From contig CAMLCX010000125.1 in the NCBI GenBank assembly GCA_946478635.1, forward strand, positions 1 to 11,299: DNA of 11,299 nt, given 5' to 3'. The notes beneath the pieces were generated by a model. That model was not told the DNA's origin. It made no database searches and saw only the letters and a program-made list of their open reading frames with translations. The stretch's first letter is position 1. The number at the start of each line of letters is the position of its first letter. The stretch is from an uncultured Pseudomonadota bacterium. GTDB lineage: Bacteria; Desulfobacterota_B; Binatia; UBA9968. Position numbers and translations under genes: made by a program. Positions 1 to 4,559 of the stretch are shown here, piece by piece.

Positions 1-1868
1 GCTACCGCTTCGGCGCCGACGCCAAACGTGCGGAAGATCATGCCCACCGCGACAGGCGTGAGAACCGCGATGGCCCCCGGCAAGATCATTTGTTTGAGCG
101 CGCCGACGGTGACGATGTCGACGCAACGCGCGTAGTCCGGCTTAACGGTGCCCTGGAGAATCCCGGGGTTTTCTCTAAACTGGCGCCTGACTTCGTTGAT
201 GACGTAGTAGGCGGCCTTGCCCACGGCGCGGATTGCCAGCGCGGAAAATAGAAAAACCAACGCCGCGCCCAAAAGCCCGCCGACAAAAATTTCCGGCTTG
301 GCGATGTTGACGCCCTCGAGCTTGGCGCCGTAGTGGTGCACTTCGTCGAGATAAGCGGAAAACAGCAGAAAAGCGGCGAGGGCCGCCGAGCCGATGGCAT
401 AGCCTTTGGTGAGCGCCTTGGTGGTATTGCCCACGGCGTCGAGGCGGTCGGTTTTGTGGCGCACCTCTTCGGGTTGCCCGCTCATCTCGATGATGCCGCC
501 GGCGTTGTCCGTGATTGGTCCAAAGGTATCCATGGCCAGGATGTACGCCGCGGTTCCCAACATTCCCATGGTCGCGACCGCGGTGCCGAACAAGCCCGCG
601 TTGGGTATGCCGCTCGCCTTACCGAGAAAATAGGCGCTGAGAATCGCGATTGAAATAACAATCACCGGCGGCGTCGTGCATTCGAGGCCAACGGCGATAC
701 CGGTGATGATATTGGTCGCCGGACCGGTCTGTGACGCTTCGGCGATCTCCCGCACGGGACGATACTTGTATTCGGTGTAGTACTGCGTGATGTAAACAAA
801 GGCTTGCGCCATGGCGATGCCGATGACGCCGCACAGGAAGAAGTAGAACCATGCCGAAGTCGCTTCGGGATGGGCGCCGGGGTCCACCGCAAGCAGCCAT
901 TTGGCGGAGAAGAAGAAACCGACAATCGCCAGCCCGCTGGTGATGTAATAACCGCGGTTGAGCGCGTTCATCGGGTCCTCGTCCTCCCGACACTTGACGA
1001 CCATGACACCGACAATGGAGGCCAACAGCCCGAAAGCGCGAGCGACAAGGGGGAACAGAATTCCCTTGAGACCAAAAAATGGATAGAGACCGACGCCAAG
1101 AATCATCGCACCGATATTTTCAGCGGCGGTGGACTCAAACAAGTCCGCGCCGCGGCCGGCGCAGTCGCCGACATTGTCGCCGACGAGATCGGCGATCACC
1201 GCGGGATTGCGCGGGTCGTCCTCGGGTATGCCGGCTTCGACCTTGCCGACGAGATCCGCGCCTACGTCCGCGGCTTTGGTATAGATACCGCCGCCCAGCT
1301 GCGCGAAAAGCGCGACGAACGAAGCACCAAAGCCGTAGCCGACAATCGTGAACGGAATCTTGCGCGGATCGTGGCCGAGGGCTTCGAGCAAGGCGTATAG
1401 CCCGCCGACTCCCAATAAACTCATGGCGACGACAAACAAGCCCGAAACGGCGCCGCCGCGCATGGCGATCTGCAACCCCTCGTTGAGGCTCGATCGCACT
1501 GCGGACGCGGTGCGAATATTCGCGCGGATCGATACCCACATGCCGACGTAACCCGCGATCACCGAACACGTCGCTCCTAAAATGAAGGAAAGAGTCGTCC
1601 AGAACGCCATCTGCACCGGCGGCACCGGATCGGCTGGGCTCGGCGTGCGGACATAGGCATAGAGAACAAAGATGAGCGCCGCGAGAACCGCGGAGAGACT
1701 CACGATGGTTCGATTCTGCCGCGATAAAAAGGCCTCGGCGCCTTCTTTGATCGCGTTGGAGATCTCCTGCATCTTGGCCGTGCCGGTGTCGCGTTGCAGC
1801 ACATAGCGGGCCAAGTAGACCGCAAATACCAACGACAAACAGCTAATCGCAATTACGAACGAGATCAT
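1..1868 (-). CDS. hppA: Membrane-bound proton-translocating pyrophosphatase, K+-independent type (3' end cut by window)
   Basis: This integral membrane enzyme couples hydrolysis of cytosolic pyrophosphate to proton export, recovering energy from biosynthetic PPi. The frame is open from ATG 1868 to the window edge (622 residues), so roughly the last 50-70 residues of a usual ~670-700 are missing. The catalytic core is clear: GGGIYTKAADVGADLVGK with Asp201 and Asp205, then an acidic segment with Asp231, Asp235 and Asp242 (DNVGDCAG...ADLFES), which bind Mg-PPi in the family. The segment GNTTKALTKGYAIGSA carries Lys484 and Thr487 at the two positions that separate K+-independent from K+-dependent enzymes (Ala in the latter), so a K+-independent H+ pump is predicted. 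Many hydrophobic helices are visible. The start overlaps the tatC stop (TAATG). An SD, AGGAGG at 1873-1878, lies inside the last tatC codons, implying translational coupling. No frameshift was seen. Confidence 0.97.
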   Translation of the reverse strand, partial: MISFVIAISCLSLVFAVYLARYVLQRDTGTAKMQEISNAIKEGAEAFLSRQNRTIVSLSAVLAALIFVLYAYVRTPSPADPVPPVQMAFWTTLSFILGATCSVIAGYVGMWVSIRANIRTASAVRSSLNEGLQIAMRGGAVSGLFVVAMSLLGVGGLYALLEALGHDPRKIPFTIVGYGFGASFVALFAQLGGGIYTKAADVGADLVGKVEAGIPEDDPRNPAVIADLVGDNVGDCAGRGADLFESTAAENIGAMILGVGLYPFFGLKGILFPLVARAFGLLASIVGVMVVKCREDEDPMNALNRGYYITSGLAIVGFFFSAKWLLAVDPGAHPEATSAWFYFFLCGVIGIAMAQAFVYITQYYTEYKYRPVREIAEASQTGPATNIITGIAVGLECTTPPVIVISIAILSAYFLGKASGIPNAGLFGTAVATMGMLGTAAYILAMDTFGPITDNAGGIIEMSGQPEEVRHKTDRLDAVGNTTKALTKGYAIGSAALAAFLLFSAYLDEVHHYGAKLEGVNIAKPEIFVGGLLGAALVFLFSALAIRAVGKAAYYVINEVRRQFRENPGILQGTVKPDYARCVDIVTVGALKQMILPGAIAVLTPVAVGMIFRTFGVGAEAV

Positions 1869-2632
1869 TACTCCTCCTCATCCCTATTTTGTCCTTCTGG
1901 TTTGCGCCAAATATACGCGATGCCGATGCTGAGAATATAGAGAAGCAGCATCGGAACCGCGAGCAGACTTTGATTGATGACATCGGGTGTCGGCGTCAAG
2001 ATCGCGGCGATCACAAAAATCACCACGAGGGCATAACGGAATGACCGCAACATGAAGCGGTAATCCCAAACTCCAACCCGTACAAGAAAAAAAGTAAAGA
2101 CGGGCAATTCAAACGTCGCGCTAAATGCCAAAACCATACGAAAAAAAAACGTAAAATATTCGCCGATCCGGATCGCCGGGCTGACTCCCATGCTTTCGTA
2201 CTGCTCGATGAAGTATTTAAATGCGACCGGCAAAACGAATCGATAGCAAAAAAACGCGCCCGCCATGAAAAAGAACGTGGCGCTCAAAACAAAAGGGATA
2301 ACCCGCCTTCTTTCCCGTCCGGACAGCCCCGGCGCGATAAAGCGCCAGATCTGATAAAAGATGACGGGAGACGAAAAAAGCGCGCCTGCCGCTAGGGCTA
2401 CCTTTATCTCGACAAAAAAAGCTTCCGTTACACTGGTGCCGATGAGATTTTGGCCAGGCTGCAGATTTTGCCGCAACGGTGCGACTACGAAGGCGAAAAT
2501 TGCATCGGTGTAAATATAACTGGCGCCCGAGGCGAGAACGATCGCTAGAACCGATTTTAGAATACACCAACGAAGCTCCTCGAGGTGCTCCGTCAACGTC
2601 ATATTCGAATCGTTCGCCACAATCCCTACCAC
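1868..2632 (-). CDS. tatC: Sec-independent (Tat) protein translocase subunit TatC
   Basis: TatC is the multi-spanning receptor of the twin-arginine pathway, which moves folded proteins across the inner membrane using the proton-motive force. The 254-residue product has the family signatures in order: TLTEHLEELRW at the N-terminus, TEAFFVEIKVAL around residue 68, YQIWRFIAPGL and RER after helix 2, FELPVFTFF, and ILTPTPDVINQ before the last two helices. Six membrane segments are expected and visible. The start is uncertain. The longest form begins at GTG 2632 with no SD; ATG 2602 (MTLTEHLEEL) gives a start typical of the family but also lacks a good SD. The acidic tail DEEE is encoded by gat gag gag gag, which doubles as the SD for hppA. 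No tatA/tatB is adjacent, so these must be elsewhere. Confidence 0.97.
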   Translation of the reverse strand: MVGIVANDSNMTLTEHLEELRWCILKSVLAIVLASGASYIYTDAIFAFVVAPLRQNLQPGQNLIGTSVTEAFFVEIKVALAAGALFSSPVIFYQIWRFIAPGLSGRERRRVIPFVLSATFFFMAGAFFCYRFVLPVAFKYFIEQYESMGVSPAIRIGEYFTFFFRMVLAFSATFELPVFTFFLVRVGVWDYRFMLRSFRYALVVIFVIAAILTPTPDVINQSLLAVPMLLLYILSIGIAYIWRKPEGQNRDEEE

Positions 2633-2645
2633 AGAGCGAAATTAC

Positions 2646-2681
2646 AAAAAAGGGGAAGGATTCAATCCCTTCCCCTTTTTT
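2646..2681 (-). terminator. Perfect rho-independent hairpin, potentially bidirectional, after the small lipoprotein gene
   Basis: The sequence reads A6-GGGGAAGG, an 8-nt loop, then CCTTCCCC-T6. This is a perfect 14-bp stem (2646-2659 pairing with 2668-2681) with a run of six T on either strand. On the minus strand it lies 34 nt past the lipoprotein stop and should end that transcript. It ends only 13 nt before the GTG of tatC, so tatC is either read through from upstream or starts from a promoter overlapping the hairpin. Confidence 0.88.
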
Positions 2682-2715
2682 GATGGCTAAAAACCTCGGT
2701 ATTGTTGCTGCAACT

Positions 2716-2940
2716 CTACTTGGTTTTCGCCTCCTCTTTCTTCTCAGCCGGCTTGTCCGGGGCCGGAGCCGCATCTTTCGAAGGCTCACTCGCTGCAGGA
2801 GGAGCCGGTTCCGCAGGTGCCGCAGGTGCTGGCGGTGGCGGTGGCGGCGGTGCTGGTTCTTCCTTCTTGCCGCACCCCACAAATGTCACAGTAAACGCGA
2901 AGAGGATAACTGCCGACAACGAAACGAATTTTTTTCCCAT
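2716..2940 (-). CDS. Small Pro/Ala-rich lipoprotein of unknown function
   Basis: A predicted 74-residue lipoprotein that I do not recognise as a named family. It has a lysine start (MGKK), a hydrophobic signal segment (residues 5-19) and a lipobox FVGC with Cys23, so it should be exported by Sec, lipidated and cleaved to a 51-residue mature protein. The mature part begins GKKEEP, followed by a run of seven prolines in an Ala/Pro/Glu-rich low-complexity stretch and a charged Lys/Glu tail. No folded domain is apparent. I chose ATG 2940 over an upstream in-frame ATG at 3006 because a near-perfect SD (AAAGGAGGTGA on the minus strand, 2948-2958) sits 7 nt upstream and the lipobox then falls at the right distance. 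It looks monocistronic: a candidate promoter lies upstream and a strong terminator downstream. The Pro-rich part resembles tethers in periplasm-spanning lipoproteins, but that is only an analogy. Confidence 0.8.
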   Translation of the reverse strand: MGKKFVSLSAVILFAFTVTFVGCGKKEEPAPPPPPPPAPAAPAEPAPPAASEPSKDAAPAPDKPAEKKEEAKTK

Positions 2941-2947
2941 CCTAGAT

Positions 2948-2958
2948 TCACCTCCTTT
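2948..2958 (-). promoter_or_regulatory. Strong Shine-Dalgarno deciding the lipoprotein start
   Basis: On the minus strand AAAGGAGGTGA lies 7 nt before ATG 2940. It is an almost full anti-SD complement. It supports the 74-residue form and high translation of the small lipoprotein. Confidence 0.85.
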
Positions 2959-2994
2959 CCCGTCACACATCTCAAAACCTTTGTCAGTTAGTAA

Positions 2995-3025
2995 ATTGTA
3001 TCGCACATGCGAATTGGATATTCAA
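2995..3025 (-). promoter_or_regulatory. Candidate sigma70 promoter for the small lipoprotein gene
   Basis: On the minus strand there is a TTGAAT -35-like hexamer (3020-3025), a 19-nt spacer and a TACAAT -10 hexamer (2995-3000, 5 of 6 matches). Transcription would start near 2988, giving a leader of about 48 nt with the strong SD near its end. The 19-nt spacer is long, so confidence is moderate. Confidence 0.42.
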
Positions 3026-3219
3026 GCGGGAATGCGCCCAAAACGCTCCTACGCGTGCGGGAAAATCGGTTTGCCAAAACTTTCCTTCAACCTTGCGCGA
3101 ATTGGTAAGCGCCCATGCGCGAGCGAAAGGACGCGCTGCGAATCCCATCCCACGATGAACGAAAATCTGCGATCGTTCCGAAAGCGTGGCAGGTGCTCAC
3201 CGCCAAAACGGAGACGGTG

Positions 3220-3243
3220 GTGTCAGTCCCAGTGTGACACTGA
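3220..3243. repeat. Nested inverted repeats, operator-like
   Basis: Two overlapping dyads share bases. GTGTCA (3220-3225) pairs with TGACAC (3235-3240) across 9 nt. CAGTGT-G-ACACTG (3230-3242) is a perfect 13-nt palindrome with a single central base. This could be a site for a dimeric regulator, or two registers of one site. The protein that binds it is unknown. Confidence 0.45.
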
Positions 3244-3275
3244 AATTAAAAGGCGAAAAGACTATGAACAACAAA

Positions 3276-3295
3276 TGTGCATAAGTTGTGGATAA
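3276..3295 (-). promoter_or_regulatory. Two tandem perfect DnaA boxes
   Basis: Read on the minus strand, TTATCCACA (3287-3295) is followed after 2 nt by TTATGCACA (3276-3284). Both match the consensus TTATNCACA exactly, in the same orientation, with an 11-bp period, about one helical turn. On the minus strand they are followed by a T-rich stretch (the AT-rich patch 3241-3275, about 70% A+T). This layout allows cooperative DnaA binding. It could be part of a replication origin or a DnaA-controlled regulatory or titration site. The region lacks a dense cluster of further boxes and no dnaA or dnaN is in the window. Confidence 0.7.
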
Positions 3296-3564
3296 CCATC
3301 GTAGTGCATTTCCCGCACGGCGCAAGAAAGCGACTTGCAGCGAAATGCCTAATTTTCCAGCGGATAAACTGCCACAGTTTCACACACTTGGCAAAAAGGG
3401 GTTGGGAGCTGATCGCACCGGCACGAAAGTAGAGGGCGCCGTCCTCTTACAAACATGAGCGTGTCGTAAAAACCGTATTTCCTCGTTAGCGGACGGCGAA
3501 GGGATCGTCGCTCACGCGGCTTCAGCCGGGGGTCAAATACGCCAGGAACAAAACCGTCCGCGCG

Positions 3565-3593
3565 TTGACTCCGGTTTGCAGCGATGGTAGAAA
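3565..3593 (+). promoter_or_regulatory. Sigma70-like promoter for rpsT
   Basis: TTGACT (-35, 3565-3570, 5 of 6 matches), a 17-nt spacer and TAGAAA (-10, 3588-3593, 4 of 6 matches). Transcription would start near 3600, leaving a leader of only about 20 nt before the TTG start. The in-frame ATG at 3584 falls within the promoter and so cannot be the start if this promoter is used. Confidence 0.6.
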
Positions 3594-3608
3594 ATCAGAC
3601 TTTAGGTT

Positions 3609-3615
3609 GGGAGGG
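3609..3615 (+). promoter_or_regulatory. Shine-Dalgarno deciding the rpsT TTG start
   Basis: GGGAGGG ends 4 nt before the TTG at 3620. The strong SD, plus exact alignment of the following residues with the S20 N-terminus, fixes the non-ATG start. Confidence 0.8.
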
Positions 3616-3619
3616 TTCA

Positions 3620-3892
3620 TTGATCACTCACTACTCGGCTATTAAACGGCATCGCCAAAGCTTGAAAAAGCGTGCGCGCAACGTTGAAACAAAATCGAAG
3701 CTCCGGACCTTGATTAAACGGGCACGCCAAGCGATCGAGACAAAGAATCAGGTAGAAGCAGCAAGCCAGATTCGGGCCGTCAACAAAGAATTAGGAAAGG
3801 CCGTCAGCAAGGGCATTATCAAAAGCAACACCGCCTCGCGCTGGCTCTCACGGATTGCACGTTCCGCATCACGCCTAACGGCAGCCGGCTAA
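3620..3892 (+). CDS. rpsT: Small ribosomal subunit protein S20
   Basis: S20 binds 16S rRNA early in 30S assembly. The 90-residue product has the family's very basic helical character. Its N-terminus, (M)ITHYSAIKRHRQ, lines up without gaps with the classic (M)ANHKSALKRARQ start, followed by KKRARNVETKSKLRTLIK and the conserved end region (AVSKGIIKSNTASRW, ISRIAR-type). The longer frame from ATG 3584 adds 12 residues that are absent from S20 proteins and overlap the promoter, so TTG 3620 is preferred. A UUG start is also used by E. coli rpsT, where it takes part in S20 translational autoregulation; the same may apply here, by inference. The gene is monocistronic on the plus strand and converges on lptE. 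Confidence 0.95.
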   Translation: MITHYSAIKRHRQSLKKRARNVETKSKLRTLIKRARQAIETKNQVEAASQIRAVNKELGKAVSKGIIKSNTASRWLSRIARSASRLTAAG

Positions 3893-3905
3893 AGTTGCGC
3901 GCATC

Positions 3906-3924
3906 GGGTCCGGCTAGACCCTTT
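3906..3924 (+). terminator. Weak candidate terminator between rpsT and lptE
   Basis: GGGTC (3906-3910) pairs with GACCC (3917-3921) around a 6-nt loop, followed by only three T. It lies in the 45-nt gap between convergent stops. It is a short stem with a poor U tract, so termination here may rely on Rho or on collision. Confidence 0.3.
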
Positions 3925-3937
3925 CCGGCCAATCAAG

Positions 3938-4555
3938 CTAGAACATTTCCATCACTTGCTGGTGAAGTTCTTCGGCAAAGCGCTCCATCAACTGGCTTTG
4001 AACCGACTGGCGTTGTATCTCTGTCAATTGGACATCGGTGAAACGACGCACGTCCGAGGCGCTCAGCGTTCCCGTGCGAAACTCCGAGGAGGTCGTGACC
4101 ACTGCCGCTCTTGAGCCGGCGTGAATCTCGCTGAAACGAAGCCCCTGGCCGCGCCACAATATTTCGTTCGGCTGCCGGCGTCTTAAAATCACGTCCATGA
4201 TCAGCACGGATTCATATTGCAACACCTCGTCTTTTCGATTGACCGATGCGACGTTGCTGTCTAGAGAACGGATCACGCCGGTGAGAATCACGTCGGCCTG
4301 CTCGGAATAATCCACCACCTTTAGTTTGCCGCGCCGATAAAACTCGCTGCGCACCGCCGAAGTCAATTCTTTGTCCATGCCCACCTCTCGGCTCCGATTG
4401 ACGAACGGCTCGATGTAAACCGTCCGCGCATCCGGCGGCAATAACGAACCGTCACCGACAAATTGATAGCCGCAGCCGCCTATGGCGACCGACAGTAATA
4501 GGCCACCAATGAATGGCGCGCCGAAGCGCCGACGCAGCGAATAACCATGGCGCAT
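3938..4555 (-). CDS. lptE: LPS-assembly lipoprotein LptE
   Basis: LptE is an outer-membrane lipoprotein that plugs the LptD barrel and helps insert LPS in the outer leaflet. The 205-residue product has a basic N-terminus, a hydrophobic stretch (about residues 14-25) and a lipobox IGGC with Cys28, followed by the characteristic GYQF. The body contains the family pattern VYIEPFVNRS, a DVILTG strand and a C-terminal helical tail rich in Gln and Glu. A frame starting at TTG 4573 would overlap leuS. ATG 4555 is preferred because GGAGGG (4564-4569) lies 8 nt upstream, within the last leuS codons (V-E-G-stop). The gap to leuS is 4 nt, so translation is probably coupled. In several deltaproteobacteria I recall holA next to lptE; none is present here. 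Confidence 0.92.
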   Translation of the reverse strand: MRHGYSLRRRFGAPFIGGLLLSVAIGGCGYQFVGDGSLLPPDARTVYIEPFVNRSREVGMDKELTSAVRSEFYRRGKLKVVDYSEQADVILTGVIRSLDSNVASVNRKDEVLQYESVLIMDVILRRRQPNEILWRGQGLRFSEIHAGSRAAVVTTSSEFRTGTLSASDVRRFTDVQLTEIQRQSVQSQLMERFAEELHQQVMEMF

Positions 4556-4559
4556 AGAC

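Larger units (their letters stand above)
3026..3564. other. Long non-coding intergenic region (about 540 nt between the divergent promoters)
   Basis: No reading frame here has a plausible start, SD and protein-like composition on either strand. The stretch separates the lipoprotein promoter (minus) from the rpsT promoter (plus). It contains a nested dyad at 3220-3243, an AT-rich patch at about 3241-3275, two tandem DnaA boxes at 3276-3295, a weak third box (AGCGGATAA, two mismatches) at 3359-3367, and a distant 7-bp inverted repeat CGTATTT/AAATACG (3474-3480 and 3535-3541). The nonamer GCGAATTGG occurs directly repeated at 3009-3017 and 3097-3105. I recognise no known RNA family. Confidence 0.7.

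Noticed and set aside
2941..3006. Upstream ATG extending the small lipoprotein by 22 residues
   Set aside because: It would place a polar segment before the signal peptide, and the strong SD belongs to the inner ATG at 2940.
3264..3284. Tiny reading frame ATG-AAC-AAC-AAA-TGT-GCA-TAA overlapping the first DnaA box
   Set aside because: Six codons, no good SD and no downstream gene to regulate within reach; most likely chance.
2702..3295. 197-codon plus-strand frame through the lipoprotein gene and intergenic region
   Set aside because: It is antisense to the lipoprotein; its Gly/Ala run mirrors the proline repeat, and the rest is Arg/Lys-rich without structure.
3584..3619. Upstream ATG extending rpsT by 12 residues
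   Set aside because: It falls inside the -10 region, lacks an SD and adds residues not present in S20 proteins.
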